Notes: generated by a model from the letters alone, not told the origin. A DNA stretch of 64,000 nt from Chryseobacterium gleum (GCA_945883565.1 CAMCXO010000001.1:124001-188000); one strand, 5' to 3'; shown: positions 38,983-48,868, counted from the first letter of the stretch. Numbers and translations: made by a program.

Positions 38983-39013
38983 AAAAAAGGCAATGTTTAA
39001 CATTGCCTTTTTT
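38983..39013 (-). terminator. Intrinsic terminator/attenuator between rpsO and pnp
   Basis: A perfect 13-bp inverted repeat (AAAAAAGGCAATG and CATTGCCTTTTTT) with a 5-base TTTAA loop. On the minus strand the stem ends in a T-run. It lies 19 bp past the rpsO stop and 35 bp before the pnp start, so it should reduce read-through into pnp. Confidence 0.8.
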
Positions 39014-39031
39014 CATTTTAATAACGACTAA

Positions 39032-39301
39032 TTACTTTCTCAAGTTTAGTTTCTCAAGAATAGCGCGATATCTTTCAATATCATTCTCTTTCAGATAGGC
39101 TAAAAGCTTTTTACGCTTTCCAACTAAGTTAACCAATGCCTTTTCTGTTCCAAAGTCTTTGCGATTGCGCTGCAAATGCTCGGTTAAATGGTTGATGCGA
39201 TAAGTAAACAAGGCAATTTGTCCTTCTGGCGAGCCCGTGTCTACATCTGACTTTCCGTAAGTCGCGAAGATTTCTTTCTTCTTTTCGGTGTTTAGATACA
39301 T
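39032..39301 (-). CDS. rpsO: 30S ribosomal protein S15
   Basis: 89 residues, exactly the usual S15 length. It binds the central domain of 16S rRNA. The segments MYLNTEKKKEIFATYG, DTGSPEGQIALFTYRINHLT and LVGKRKKLLAYLKENDIERY are typical. It precedes pnp, an arrangement shared with E. coli, where both genes are controlled after transcription. No E. coli-like S15 pseudoknot target can be judged by eye. Confidence 0.98.
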   Translation of the reverse strand: MYLNTEKKKEIFATYGKSDVDTGSPEGQIALFTYRINHLTEHLQRNRKDFGTEKALVNLVGKRKKLLAYLKENDIERYRAILEKLNLRK

Positions 39302-39347
39302 TCCAAAATCTGTTTAGATCGTTGTTATGTTGAAAAATTTCAAGCCG

Positions 39348-39355
39348 CAAAGATA
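39348..39355 (-). promoter_or_regulatory. -7 box of a likely rpsO promoter
   Basis: Reads TATCTTTG on the minus strand, a perfect TAnnTTTG, 46 bp before the rpsO start codon. It lies between accD (stop at 39362) and rpsO. No clear -33 TTTG is visible. Confidence 0.45.
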
Positions 39356-39361
39356 ACTTTT

Positions 39362-40234
39362 TTATTGACTTTTTTGCTTGTTTTTATTTTGATCATATGT
39401 GCATTTTAGAAAAAAATCTATTTTATCTTTTAATTCTTTTCGTTCCGATATTAAATCTAAAAACCCATGTTCCAATACAAATTCTGAAGTTTGAAAACCT
39501 TCAGGCAAATCTTTCCCAATGGTTTCTTTAACTACCCTTGGCCCAGCAAAGCCAATCAAAGCACCAGGTTCGGCTATATTGATATCTCCTAACATGGCAT
39601 AGCTGGCTGTAACACCGCCAGTGGTTGGATCTGTCAATATTGAAATATATGGCAAGCCTGCTTTCGAAAGTAGTGCCAATTGGGAGGATGTTTTTGCCAA
39701 TTGCATTAGTGAAAAGGCTGCTTCTTGCATTCTGGCACCTCCCGACTTTGAAATCATAATGAAGGGTGTGTAATGTTTTATGGCATTTTGTATGGCTCGA
39801 CTGATTTTCTCACCTACTACCGAGCCCATTGAACCACCAATGAAATTAAAGTTCATTGCCGCAATAGTTACAAGCTTTCCATTTAAATGACCAAAACCAC
39901 TGCTTACCGCGTCATTAATTCCTGTTTTCTTAACCGTTTGCTCGTATCTTTCCTTATATTTCTTAGTATCTTCAAAATTCAATGGATCTTTCGACCGCAT
40001 TTTTGAATCCAGCTCTTCATATTGTCCTCCATCAAACAAAAAACTGAAATATTCCGAAGCATTTATTCTATCATGGTAACCACATGTATTGCACACCCAT
40101 AAATTGTGCATATGGTCTTCTTCACTAATAATAACCTTACATTTAGGACATTTATGCCAAAGGCCTTCCGGGGTTTCTTTTTTATCCTTAGTATCGGTTG
40201 TTATTCCTTCTTTATTCCGTTTGAACCATCCCAT
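39362..40234 (-). CDS. accD: Acetyl-CoA carboxylase carboxyltransferase subunit beta
   Basis: 290 residues. It partners AccA in making malonyl-CoA. The N-terminal zinc ribbon is intact (CPKC at about 29-32 and CNTC at about 48-51). Later segments are [49 protein letters not shown] and [12 protein letters not shown]. The end is Lys-rich ([10 protein letters not shown]). accA is at 26-27 kb. It is preceded on the same strand by the aldolase gene and its terminator-like hairpin. Confidence 0.97.
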   Translation of the reverse strand: MGWFKRNKEGITTDTKDKKETPEGLWHKCPKCKVIISEEDHMHNLWVCNTCGYHDRINASEYFSFLFDGGQYEELDSKMRSKDPLNFEDTKKYKERYEQTVKKTGINDAVSSGFGHLNGKLVTIAAMNFNFIGGSMGSVVGEKISRAIQNAIKHYTPFIMISKSGGARMQEAAFSLMQLAKTSSQLALLSKAGLPYISILTDPTTGGVTASYAMLGDINIAEPGALIGFAGPRVVKETIGKDLPEGFQTSEFVLEHGFLDLISERKELKDKIDFFLKCTYDQNKNKQKSQ

Positions 40235-40256
40235 GTCTTAGGTATTTAGTGTACAA

Positions 40257-40284
40257 AGGGGTGGGTTTCTTGAAACCCACCCCT
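40257..40284 (-). terminator. Strong hairpin after the aldolase gene
   Basis: A perfect 13-bp palindromic stem (AGGGGTGGGTTTC and GAAACCCACCCCT) with only two bases (TT) between the arms. It lies 26 bp past the aldolase stop and 22 bp before the accD start. On the minus strand only a short TTTG follows, so it could be a terminator or a 3'-end stabiliser. Confidence 0.6.
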
Positions 40285-40310
40285 CAATTCAAAAGTATGT
40301 CAATAAATCT

Positions 40311-41384
40311 TTATGCTATGGTTACACTTGCATCGAGATAGACGTTCTGAATAGCATTTAACAATTCAACGCCATCTTTCATTGACTTTTGGAATGCTTT
40401 TCTTCCGGAAATCAAGCCTTGACCTCCAGCTCTTTTGTTGATAACAGCCGTACGCACTGCGTCAGCCAAATCAGAATCACCTTTTGATTCACCTCCTGAA
40501 TTAATAAGTCCGGCTCGGCCCATGTAGTTATTCGCAATTTGATAACGCGTTAAGTCTATTGGATGATCGGAACTTAACTGCGTGTACATTTCCTCGCGAA
40601 GCTTTCCATAACTGCTGTTACCGCTGTTCAAAGCTTTGTACCCCCCATTATTTGTTGGAAGTTTTTGCTTAATTATGTCAGCTTGAATGGTAACACCTAA
40701 ATGGTTTGCTTGGCCGGTTAAATCAGCAGAAGTGTGATAGTCTTTTCCGTTAATCTTAAATTGATTGTTCCGTATATAACACCATAAAATGGTTGCCATA
40801 CCTAACTCATGGGCATATTCGAAGGCTTCTGCCACTTCTATAATTTGACGACTAGATTCGTCAGATCCAAAATAAATGGTTGCTCCAATGGCCTTAGCTC
40901 CCATATTCCATGCTGCCTCAACACTACCAAACATAATTTGATCGAACTTATTAGGATATGTTAAAAGTTCATTATGATTTATTTTGACCACAAAAGGAAT
41001 TTTATGGGCAAATTTTCTTGAAACGCTTGCCAAAACACCAAAAGTGCTCGCCACAGCATTACATCCACCTTCAATTGCCAATTCAACTATTCTCTCAGGG
41101 TCGAAATAAATTGGATTTGGAGCGAAGGATGCACCCGCACTATGTTCAATTCCCTGATCTACAGGTAAAATTGAAAGGTATCCGGTTCCACCTAAGCGAC
41201 CAGTATTATACAAGTCGTGTAAGCTGTTTAGAACTGGATTGGAACGATTACTTTGTAAAAAAATACGATCAACAAAATCCGGACCCGGCAAATGCAACAT
41301 ACTTCTGTCTATGGTTTTACATTGGTGATTTAGCAACAATTCGGCTTCTTCACCCAACATGGCCGCAATATTGTTATGGCTCAT
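40311..41384 (-). CDS. fbaB: Class I fructose-bisphosphate aldolase (DhnA/FbaB type)
   Basis: 357 residues. It cleaves fructose-1,6-bisphosphate through a Schiff base and needs no metal. The archaeal-type class I motifs are seen: [28 protein letters not shown], and [10 protein letters not shown] with the likely Schiff-base Lys, then the phosphate-binding [13 protein letters not shown]. It is cytoplasmic. It may serve glycolysis or gluconeogenesis. A TATATTCG box at 41413-41420 is a possible promoter. Confidence 0.92.
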   Translation of the reverse strand: MSHNNIAAMLGEEAELLLNHQCKTIDRSMLHLPGPDFVDRIFLQSNRSNPVLNSLHDLYNTGRLGGTGYLSILPVDQGIEHSAGASFAPNPIYFDPERIVELAIEGGCNAVASTFGVLASVSRKFAHKIPFVVKINHNELLTYPNKFDQIMFGSVEAAWNMGAKAIGATIYFGSDESSRQIIEVAEAFEYAHELGMATILWCYIRNNQFKINGKDYHTSADLTGQANHLGVTIQADIIKQKLPTNNGGYKALNSGNSSYGKLREEMYTQLSSDHPIDLTRYQIANNYMGRAGLINSGGESKGDSDLADAVRTAVINKRAGGQGLISGRKAFQKSMKDGVELLNAIQNVYLDASVTIA

Positions 41385-41729
41385 TTTTCTGATTTTTTTA
41401 TGGTTTAATGGGCGAATATAATGCTTAGCACATTACTTGTTTAACTAATTGGTGTCTTTTTATCAAATATCTGTCTAATTTTAATTAGCATATAATGACA
41501 TATTTAGCAATTGAACTAATCAAGCCCACAACAATTTCTCTGAAAAGAAGATTTTGCGCGATACAAATTCAAAATGACTAACTTAACTTTTGAACCACCT
41601 CATTAATAAAGGCTTTTTATCTTTTTTCAGGTAAAATCAGTTAAAACAGCCATAATTTGGCATTCAAAATTCATATTAAAAAAACTCAGAACAATTTTGC
41701 ATTCTTTGTGTCTTCTTAAAAAAAACAGC
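41385..41729. other. 345-bp divergent intergenic region, AT-rich
   Basis: Lies between the aldolase gene (minus) and the TonB-dependent receptor (plus). It contains a TATATTCG box for the minus strand at 41413-41420 and a weak CAATTTTG near 41690 for the plus strand. I see no gene, no long repeat, no RNA gene and no recognisable riboswitch. Confidence 0.5.
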
Positions 41730-44117
41730 ATGTCCCCCCTACCCTTACTTAAAAAATTGGTTCTATTAGTCTTTTTCTTTAATGGTTTTCAGGCTGTTAG
41801 TCAAAATGGTCGAATTGAAGGTAGGATTACTGACGAGGTTACGAATGAAGGCTTAGCTCTTGCTTTAGTAAAGCTTCAAGGATTGGAAAGAACAGCGGTT
41901 GCAGATCTAGATGGCTTTTATTTTTTAGAGAACTTAAAACCAGGGCTATATAATATTGAAATTACCTTATTGGGTTATGAGCCTCGAACATTTTTCGAAA
42001 TTCAAGTTAGCCAGAATAAGCCTGCTAAAGTGGATGTTAAATTGAACGCCTCTAATTTTAAACTTAACGAAGTGGTAGTGAGTGCTCAACAGCGCTTTGA
42101 CAGAAACCCAGAGAGCCCTGTTTCGCTGCAAAATATCGGAATTAATGAGATACAGCGTAATCCTGGAGGAAATCAAGATATTTCAAGAGTTATTCAAAGC
42201 CTGCCAGGGGTAGCCTCAACTGCCAGTTTCAGAAACGATTTAATAATTAGAGGTGGTGCTCCGAACGAAAACCGATTTTATTTGGATGGCATTGAAATTC
42301 CGGCCATAAATCACTTTGCCACTCAGGGTTCGAGTGGTGGACCCGTAGGAATGATTAATGTGAATTTTATCAGAGAAGTGGATTTATATACGGGTGCATT
42401 TCCTGTAGAACGCGGAAATACCTTGAGTTCGGTAATGGAAATTAAACTTCGGGATGGTCGCACCGATAGAATTGGTTTTTTAGGACAGGTTGGAGCCAGT
42501 GATATCGGCATTACCCTCGATGGCCCGTTAAGTAAAAAAACCACTTTTATAGCCTCAGCAAGACGTTCGTACTTGCAGTTCTTGTTTAGTGCCTTAGGCC
42601 TTCCTTTTTTGCCCACTTACAACGATTTTCAATTTAAGATAAAGTACAATATGGCTCCTAAACATCAAATAACATTGATAGGCCTAGGTGCGATAGATAA
42701 TTTTGCATTGAATCTTGAAGCGAACGAGACCGAAGAACAACGCTACTTGCTTAATTTTCTAGATGTAAATGAGCAATGGAACTATTCGGTAGGTGCCAAA
42801 TACACATACTTTGGAAAAAAAAGCTTCACAAATGTTGTTTTAAGTAGATTTATGTTGAACAATTCAGCTTATAAATTTGAGGACAATGACCCTTCTAAAA
42901 CCCAATTACTCGATTATGACTCACGTGAAATAGAAAATAAGGTGAGAGTTGAAAATTTTTATCGAAACAATGGGTGGCGTTTAACCAATGGGCTTGGCTT
43001 TGAAGAAATAAAGTACCAAACCGATGAAACTGATTTAAGAGTACCGGTTGGTAGTCCTTCTCGAGAATACTACACTTTTCTTAATCTTTACCGATATAGC
43101 TTATTTAGTCAAGCAACCAAGAGCTTGTTAAATTCTAGACTTAATTTATCTGCCGGTTTTAGAATGGATGGTTTGAACTTCAATTCGAACACTTCGAATA
43201 TTTTAAATCAATTTTCGCCCAGAATTTCAGCAAATTATAACATCAACGAAATATGGAGTTTAAATGCAAACTGGGGAGTTTATTATCAACTCCCCCCTTA
43301 CACTCTTCTAGGTTTTCGCGATTTGAATAACCAACTAGTAAATCAAAACACAACTTATATCCAATCAATACATTATGTTTTAGGTAGTAGTATTTTTTTC
43401 CCTTTCAACGCCAAGCTGAGTATTGAAGGTTTTTACAAGGATTATAATAACTATCCTTTTTTACTCAATGACAGTATAAGTTTAGCCAATTTAGGCGGAG
43501 ATTTCGGGGTAATTGGAAATGCACCGAGCAGCTCTGTAAGTAATGGAAGAGCTTATGGTATGGAAGTAACGTATCAGCAAAAGCTTTTTAAAGGCTATTT
43601 TGGAATTCTAGCAATAACTTTAGTTAGAAGTGAATTTGAAGATAAAAATGGGCAACTCGTACCTACTTCTTGGGATAACGGCCTCATTGTAACAGCAACA
43701 GCAGGAAAAAAATTTGGGAAGAATTGGGAATTTGGATTCCAATATCAGTTTTTGGGTGGAGCACCATTTACTCCTTTTGATATTCAGGCCAGTGCATTAA
43801 GAAGTAATTGGGACAGACGTGGATTTGGAGTGGTGGATTTTAATCGTTTAAACACAGAGCGATTTGGTTCATTTAATCGATTAAATATGCGCATAGACAA
43901 AAAATGGTATTTTACAAATTGGAGTTTAAACATGTATTTCGATATTCAAAATGCCTTAGCCCAACAAGTTGCAGGCGCCCCTTTTGTTGATGTGCAAAGA
44001 GATGATATAGGTAATCCTATTGTAGATCCCAATGATAATTCACGATATCTAACGCGAACACTTGAAAATTTAACCGGAACAGCTATTCCTTCAATTGGCT
44101 TGATTCTAGAGATTTGA
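41730..44117 (+). CDS. TonB-dependent receptor with carboxypeptidase-like N-terminal domain
   Basis: 795 residues from the ATG at 41730. A TTG at 41697 would add 11 poorly fitting residues before the signal peptide. The signal peptide ends near FQAVSQ. A CarboxypepD_reg-like domain follows (RIEGRITDEVTNEGLALALV, about 25-105), then a plug (ISRVIQSLPGVAS, LIIRGGAPNENRFYLDGIEI) and a 22-strand barrel. It imports a ligand through the outer membrane using TonB. No partner lipoprotein (SusD) is adjacent, so the ligand may be a siderophore, vitamin or peptide rather than a glycan. Confidence 0.9.
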   Translation: MSPLPLLKKLVLLVFFFNGFQAVSQNGRIEGRITDEVTNEGLALALVKLQGLERTAVADLDGFYFLENLKPGLYNIEITLLGYEPRTFFEIQVSQNKPAKVDVKLNASNFKLNEVVVSAQQRFDRNPESPVSLQNIGINEIQRNPGGNQDISRVIQSLPGVASTASFRNDLIIRGGAPNENRFYLDGIEIPAINHFATQGSSGGPVGMINVNFIREVDLYTGAFPVERGNTLSSVMEIKLRDGRTDRIGFLGQVGASDIGITLDGPLSKKTTFIASARRSYLQFLFSALGLPFLPTYNDFQFKIKYNMAPKHQITLIGLGAIDNFALNLEANETEEQRYLLNFLDVNEQWNYSVGAKYTYFGKKSFTNVVLSRFMLNNSAYKFEDNDPSKTQLLDYDSREIENKVRVENFYRNNGWRLTNGLGFEEIKYQTDETDLRVPVGSPSREYYTFLNLYRYSLFSQATKSLLNSRLNLSAGFRMDGLNFNSNTSNILNQFSPRISANYNINEIWSLNANWGVYYQLPPYTLLGFRDLNNQLVNQNTTYIQSIHYVLGSSIFFPFNAKLSIEGFYKDYNNYPFLLNDSISLANLGGDFGVIGNAPSSSVSNGRAYGMEVTYQQKLFKGYFGILAITLVRSEFEDKNGQLVPTSWDNGLIVTATAGKKFGKNWEFGFQYQFLGGAPFTPFDIQASALRSNWDRRGFGVVDFNRLNTERFGSFNRLNMRIDKKWYFTNWSLNMYFDIQNALAQQVAGAPFVDVQRDDIGNPIVDPNDNSRYLTRTLENLTGTAIPSIGLILEI

Positions 44118-44176
44118 ATCAATAAAAGCTTAAAATTTTCAGTTCTCCCTAATGCTTAACCATTCCTTATTTTCAT

Positions 44177-45157
44177 TTAAAGCCTGTACAAAACAGACTT
44201 AATGGCATCGTACACTTTTTTTGAATTCGGCAAATAAGATTCCACTAAGGTTGGAGAATACGCCATTGGAGTATCTGCCGATGTTACCCTTAATATCGGT
44301 GCATCAAGGAAATCAAAAGCCCTTTTTTGAACCATATACGTAATTTCAGTAGCAATACTTCCCAACGGCCAAGCCTCCTCAACAACAACCAGACGGTTGG
44401 TTTTTTTAACAGATTCAATCACTGTATCGTAATCAATTGGACGAACACTTCTTAAATCAATAACTTCCACAGAAATATTTTCTTTTAGGAGTTCATCAGC
44501 CGCTTCGTAAACCGTCTTGATTATTTTGCCAAAAGAAACCAATGTAACATCTGTTCCATCTCTTTTTACTTCTGCTTTTCCAATGGGTAACAAATATTCT
44601 GTTTCCGGAACTTCCATTTTATCGCCATACATCTGCTCACTTTCCATGAAGATAACAGGGTCGTTGTCGCGTATAGCCGTCTTCAAAAGACCTTTTGCAT
44701 CATAAGGGTTAGAAGGCACTAACACTTTTAATCCAGGGCAGTTGGCATACCAGCTTTCAAAAGCTTGACTATGGGTGGCAGCTAATTGACCTGCTGAAGC
44801 TGTTGGGCCTCTAAAAACAATTGGAATATTAAATTGGCCACCACTCATTTGATACATTTTGGCAGCATTATTTATTATTTGATCAATGGCGACCATGCTA
44901 AAGTTAAAGGTCATAAATTCAATGATTGGCCTCAATCCATTCATAGCGGATCCAACTCCTATACCGGCAAAGCCCAACTCAGAAATAGGAGTATCTAAAA
45001 CACGTTTGGGTCCAAATTCATCTAGCATACCTTTAGACGCCTTATAGGCCCCATTATATTCTGCCACTTCCTCTCCCATTAGATACACATTAGGGTCTCG
45101 GCGCATTTCCTCACTCATGGCTTCAGCTATGGCTTCTCTGAATTGTATAGTTCGCAT
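44177..45157 (-). CDS. pdhB: Pyruvate dehydrogenase E1 component subunit beta
   Basis: 326 residues, typical of the beta chain of alpha2beta2 E1. With the alpha chain it decarboxylates pyruvate using thiamine diphosphate. Visible parts are TIQFREAIAEAMSEEMRRD, YLMGEEVAEYNGAYKASKG, LDTPISELGFAGIGVGSA, TASAGQLAATHSQAFESW and VVEEAWPLGSIATEI. The E1 alpha, E2 and E3 genes are not nearby. A 2-oxoacid dehydrogenase of branched-chain type is less likely but not excluded. Confidence 0.9.
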   Translation of the reverse strand: MRTIQFREAIAEAMSEEMRRDPNVYLMGEEVAEYNGAYKASKGMLDEFGPKRVLDTPISELGFAGIGVGSAMNGLRPIIEFMTFNFSMVAIDQIINNAAKMYQMSGGQFNIPIVFRGPTASAGQLAATHSQAFESWYANCPGLKVLVPSNPYDAKGLLKTAIRDNDPVIFMESEQMYGDKMEVPETEYLLPIGKAEVKRDGTDVTLVSFGKIIKTVYEAADELLKENISVEVIDLRSVRPIDYDTVIESVKKTNRLVVVEEAWPLGSIATEITYMVQKRAFDFLDAPILRVTSADTPMAYSPTLVESYLPNSKKVYDAIKSVLYRL

Positions 45158-45251
45158 TATTATTTTGGGTTTGAGTAGAGCGGCTGCTAAATTACAGCAA
45201 AGACTTGTACAATGACTTTGTGTTCGAAATACACTTATTCAAAATATTGCA

Positions 45252-45276
45252 CAAAAAAAACCCGCTAAAAGCGGAT
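45252..45276 (-). terminator. Terminator after tRNA-Phe
   Basis: On the minus strand ATCCGCT and AGCGGGT form a stem with a TTT loop, followed by a run of eight Ts. It begins about 15 bp past the tRNA 3' end. Confidence 0.7.
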
Positions 45277-45290
45277 TATTTTTGCGGTGG

Positions 45291-45363
45291 TGGTGCCAGC
45301 TGGAATCGAACCAGCGACACAAGGATTTTCAGTCCTTTGCTCTACCAACTGAGCTATGGCACC
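45291..45363 (-). tRNA. tRNA-Phe (anticodon GAA)
   Basis: 73 nt. The acceptor stem pairs GGTGCCA with TGGCACC, the D arm has AGCTCAGTTGGTAGAGC, the anticodon stem is AGGAC/ATCCT-like around loop TGAAAA with GAA, and the T loop is TTCGATT. The discriminator A at 45291 is followed by CCA in the genome (45290-45288), so the 3' CCA appears to be encoded here, unlike the other three tRNAs. Confidence 0.96.
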
Positions 45364-45375
45364 TTTTGAGGGCCG

Positions 45376-45405
45376 CAAATATAGGAATGCGTTGAATTAG
45401 TCAAA
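45376..45405 (-). promoter_or_regulatory. Bacteroidota-type promoter for tRNA-Phe
   Basis: On the minus strand: TTTG at 45405-45402, an 18-base spacer, then TATATTTG at 45383-45376. This matches the consensus and the tRNA-Lys promoter at 4471-4500 in both boxes and spacing. The tRNA begins 12 bp further on. Confidence 0.65.
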
Positions 45406-45414
45406 AACTTTTTT

Positions 45415-46143
45415 ATGGTATTAGTGGCAGATGTTGGAAATACATGCATAAAACTAGGTGTATTTGAGGGTGATCAACTGATTAACAATTTCTTATGGGA
45501 TGATAAAAATCGTGTTAGAAATAAGAAAATGCTTGAAAAATTCCAATTAAAATACATCGTTCTGGGTAAAAGCGGGGTAATTCGACCAGAATTTCAAGAC
45601 TTTTTGCAAAATCAGGCACTTTCAATTTGGCAAGCCCATCAGCTAATGACTTTGCCTTTCGAAAACCATTATAGTACTCCGCAAACATTAGGAATTGATA
45701 GACTGGCAAATGTAGCAGCCTCACAAAGCTTGTTTAGAAACTTAACTACATTAACAATTGATTGTGGAACATGCATAACTTACGACTTGCTTGAGAATGG
45801 TGAGAAATATTTAGGGGGTATAATTAGTCCGGGCTGGGAAATGCGCTTAAAAGCCATGCAGGCATTCACTGCTAAACTCCCTCTTGCTGAAAACAAAAAA
45901 ACGAGCTTAATAGGAAATGATACGATTACTTGTTTACAATCTGGAGCTTATAATGGCTTAATAAAGGAAATTGAAGGTTTAATTGACGCTTTTTCAATGC
46001 AATACTCAAATTTAACCACAATACTTACTGGAGGCGATGCGTTGACTTTGCAAGACAGCATCAAAAAACCCATCTTTGCGCGCCCCAATTTGCAGTTGGA
46101 GGGATTGTACAGGCTGTTCAAGTTCAATATAAACAATTTTTGA
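45415..46143 (+). CDS. coaX: Type III pantothenate kinase
   Basis: 242 residues. It phosphorylates pantothenate, the first step to coenzyme A, and needs a monovalent cation. Motifs are VADVGNTCIKLGVFE (phosphate 1), TLGIDRLANVAAS, TIDCGTCITYDL (phosphate 2) and LGGIISPGWEMRLKAM. The ATG directly follows the tRNA-Phe promoter region. The stop overlaps the next gene's TTG start (4-bp overlap). It is the first gene of a run ending with the CorC/HlyC-type protein. Confidence 0.95.
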   Translation: MVLVADVGNTCIKLGVFEGDQLINNFLWDDKNRVRNKKMLEKFQLKYIVLGKSGVIRPEFQDFLQNQALSIWQAHQLMTLPFENHYSTPQTLGIDRLANVAASQSLFRNLTTLTIDCGTCITYDLLENGEKYLGGIISPGWEMRLKAMQAFTAKLPLAENKKTSLIGNDTITCLQSGAYNGLIKEIEGLIDAFSMQYSNLTTILTGGDALTLQDSIKKPIFARPNLQLEGLYRLFKFNINNF

Positions 46144-47447
46144 AAAAGCTCATTTTCTTAACTTATTTTTTGCCAGCCTTACTTTCGGCACAAATCGGCA
46201 CGGTTTCCCCATACTCGCGTTTTGGATTGGGTGAGTTTTTGACACCAAATTTTTTGCAAGGGTTCTTAATGGGCAATCAATCGGCTGCTTTACGAGATCC
46301 TTTAAGTCTAAATTTAAACAATCCGGCAGCCTCATCAGCATTAAAACTAACCACTTTAGAAATGATGGGGCGTGGTGGTTGGGTTAATCAACAAAACAAC
46401 ACACAAGGAATTAGTCAAGGTACTGCCCTTTTCAATTACTTCGCTATGGGCATACCTATTAGGGATGGCCTAGGTATGGCTTTCGGGTTTTTACCTTATT
46501 CCTCAATCGGATACCGAAATTCCGAATCTATTGAATACCCAAATATTGGCCGAGCAACGCATGAATATTCCGGTAATGGAGGAATAAACAAAGGATTTTT
46601 AAATTTTGGCTATACTCCGATCAAAAACTTACATTTAGGAGCACAATTGGGATATTTATTTGGTTCTTTCAATTTTAATCAAGATGTTAGATTTAATACG
46701 GCGGGCTATCTCAATTCGCGCTTTAAACGTAATTTTCTGTTAAGCGATGTAAACTTCAACTTCGGTGTTCAATACACCCAAGCAATTCAAGAAAATTTAG
46801 ATTTGGGTTTAGGGGCCAACTATTCATTGGAGAATGGTTTAGCTACAAAATTCGATGAAACGTATTATACTTTTACGCCGAGTTTTGGAAACGAACTAGC
46901 ACGCGACACAGCCATTGTTAGAAGTCTGAATGGGGAGTTGCTTCTACCCATGCAAACTGCATTTGGTATGATGTTAGGTAGGAAAGCGAGAGATTTATAT
47001 CAGTATTCCTGGCAAATATCTATCGAATATAGAAATTCGAGATGGTCTGACTTTACAGACATAGATGGGAACAATCAAGGTTTACGGAACACCAATGGAT
47101 TTTCTTTAGGGGGAGAGATCCAACCTAGATATGCATTTAATAAGTTGAATAGGAGTAGAAACTATTTGGATAAGTTGCGATATAAAGTTGGATTTTATTA
47201 TGATGAATTGTCGCCTACAATAAATTCTGAACCTTTAAATATGTTTGGCACAACCTTTGGTTTAGGTTTGCCGTTAAGAATTAAAGGACTTGCTCCTGGC
47301 GAAGAAAAATACAATACGGTTCACCTTGGTTTGCATTATGCACAGCGAGGAACTACGAATAATGGATTAATTCGCGAGGAAATAGTTCAAATAATTTTCG
47401 GTGTAACTCTTAACGACCGTTGGTTTACTAAATATAAATACAGATGA
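46140..47447 (+). CDS. Outer-membrane beta-barrel protein, unknown function
   Basis: 435 residues from a TTG overlapping the coaX stop. A signal peptide ends near LLSAQ, then TVSPYSRFGLGEFLTPNF. The sequence is rich in aromatic-alternating strands (LFNYFAMGIPIRDGLGMAFGF, LGYLFGSFNFNQDV) and ends WFTKYKYR. The opening and the LNLNNPAASSAL part resemble FadL-like or PorV-like outer-membrane proteins of Bacteroidota. I cannot assign a substrate. It overlaps the TPR gene by 4 bp. Confidence 0.8.
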   Translation: MKKLIFLTYFLPALLSAQIGTVSPYSRFGLGEFLTPNFLQGFLMGNQSAALRDPLSLNLNNPAASSALKLTTLEMMGRGGWVNQQNNTQGISQGTALFNYFAMGIPIRDGLGMAFGFLPYSSIGYRNSESIEYPNIGRATHEYSGNGGINKGFLNFGYTPIKNLHLGAQLGYLFGSFNFNQDVRFNTAGYLNSRFKRNFLLSDVNFNFGVQYTQAIQENLDLGLGANYSLENGLATKFDETYYTFTPSFGNELARDTAIVRSLNGELLLPMQTAFGMMLGRKARDLYQYSWQISIEYRNSRWSDFTDIDGNNQGLRNTNGFSLGGEIQPRYAFNKLNRSRNYLDKLRYKVGFYYDELSPTINSEPLNMFGTTFGLGLPLRIKGLAPGEEKYNTVHLGLHYAQRGTTNNGLIREEIVQIIFGVTLNDRWFTKYKYR

Positions 47448-48868
47448 GAGCAACAACTAAGCTGGTTTTTGGAGTGATTTCACTCGCCTTATTGGTTTGT
47501 CAAAAACCCCTTCTAGCCCAAAGCAAATTTGGAACAGACAGTGTAGCATGCTGGGAAAATACACAGGTGTATTATCAACTTTATAAATCTAAGCAATATG
47601 CTTCAGCTTTTGAAAGCTGGAAGTATGTTTATGATAACTGTCCAGCAGCTTATAAAAACACTTTCATATTTGCTCCTGCCATTATCGAAGCCAAAATCGA
47701 GCAATCTAAAGATGAAAGTGAAAAGCAGAAACTTGTTTCACTTTTATTAGAAAGTTATGACAAACGCATTCAACTATTTCCTGAGAAAATAGGATTTGTA
47801 TACGGCCAAAAAGGTGTGTCGTTGATGAAATATGACAAAACAAACTATAAAGGAGCCTATGAAACCTTCATGAGTGCCTACAATGCAGATGGCTACGATT
47901 TACCGGCAGCTATTTTTAATGGCCTGTTCATTTCAGCCGCTCAACTGTTTAATACCAAAGTCTTTTCGATAAATGATGTATTTGATACTTACAATTTAGT
48001 ATCAGAGGCAATTGAAAAGAACAACAATAATTTAAACCGAGAATTACAAGCTTTGGTTCAAAAGGCAGAGAATGGTGAAACCCTTTCTGAAAAAGAACAA
48101 AAAGATACCGCAAAATTGAGCCGTGAATTGAGTCGATATGATGTAGTTGATGCTAACGTTGAAAAAACTTTAGTTCCTATCGCAACGTGTGAAAAATTAC
48201 AAAACATTTATAATGAAGAGAGCTTCGAGAAGAATAGAACAAGTCCTGATTGGTTGCGTAGAGCTTCAAAAATGCTTCAAAAAGAAAGAGCAAATGAAGA
48301 TGGTGAATTAACAGATTGCACAGATCTTCCAATTTTTTTTAAAGTAGCAGAGGCAAACTATCAACTTGAACCAAGCCCTACATCGGCCCGAGCAGTAGGA
48401 AAATTAGCATGGGGACGAAAAGATTATTCAAAAGCTGTAGATTACTTTAATCAGGCGGCCAGCATGGAAATTGACCCTAAAAAGAAAGCAGATGATTTTT
48501 TAAAAGTCGCAATAAGCTATCAAAGACTGGGTAATTTTTCTAGCGCAAAAAACAGTTTGATGAAAGCCAGTAATTTAAAGAAAAATTGGGGCGAGCCATA
48601 CTTACTTTTAGCCTCAATGTATGGATCCTCAGAAGGCATATGGGGCAATAATGTTGTAGAAAAGAAAGCTGTTTATTGGGCTGCAATTGATAAATTGAAC
48701 TACGCCAAAAGCATTGATCCCGAAGTTGCTAACCGTGCAAATAGGCTTATAGCTTCTTACCAGAAACAGCTTCCTGGCAAGGATGTGGCCTTTCAACTTA
48801 ATGTTCGTGAAGGCGAGCGAATCAATATTGGCAGTTGGATAAACGAATCGGTAGTTGCAAAGTTCTAA
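47444..48868 (+). CDS. Exported TPR-repeat protein
   Basis: 474 residues. A signal peptide ends near KPLLAQ (about residue 26). Helical TPR-like units are visible, with YYQLYKSKQYASAFESW near the start and ARAVGKLAWGRKDYSKAVDYFNQAA plus KVAISYQRLGNFSSAKNSL near residues 320-385. It is likely periplasmic or outer-membrane-associated. The gene overlaps both neighbours (4 bp upstream, 14 bp downstream), and its place before lptC suggests an envelope role. No specific function is known to me. Confidence 0.8.
   Translation: MRATTKLVFGVISLALLVCQKPLLAQSKFGTDSVACWENTQVYYQLYKSKQYASAFESWKYVYDNCPAAYKNTFIFAPAIIEAKIEQSKDESEKQKLVSLLLESYDKRIQLFPEKIGFVYGQKGVSLMKYDKTNYKGAYETFMSAYNADGYDLPAAIFNGLFISAAQLFNTKVFSINDVFDTYNLVSEAIEKNNNNLNRELQALVQKAENGETLSEKEQKDTAKLSRELSRYDVVDANVEKTLVPIATCEKLQNIYNEESFEKNRTSPDWLRRASKMLQKERANEDGELTDCTDLPIFFKVAEANYQLEPSPTSARAVGKLAWGRKDYSKAVDYFNQAASMEIDPKKKADDFLKVAISYQRLGNFSSAKNSLMKASNLKKNWGEPYLLLASMYGSSEGIWGNNVVEKKAVYWAAIDKLNYAKSIDPEVANRANRLIASYQKQLPGKDVAFQLNVREGERINIGSWINESVVAKF

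Noticed and set aside
41018-41392. 124-residue plus-strand frame inside the aldolase gene
   Set aside because: Antisense to an intact, conserved enzyme and without any domain.
41385-41729. Riboswitch or small RNA upstream of the TonB-dependent receptor
   Set aside because: The region is AT-rich without a stable GC-containing hairpin or a known conserved core such as a cobalamin element.
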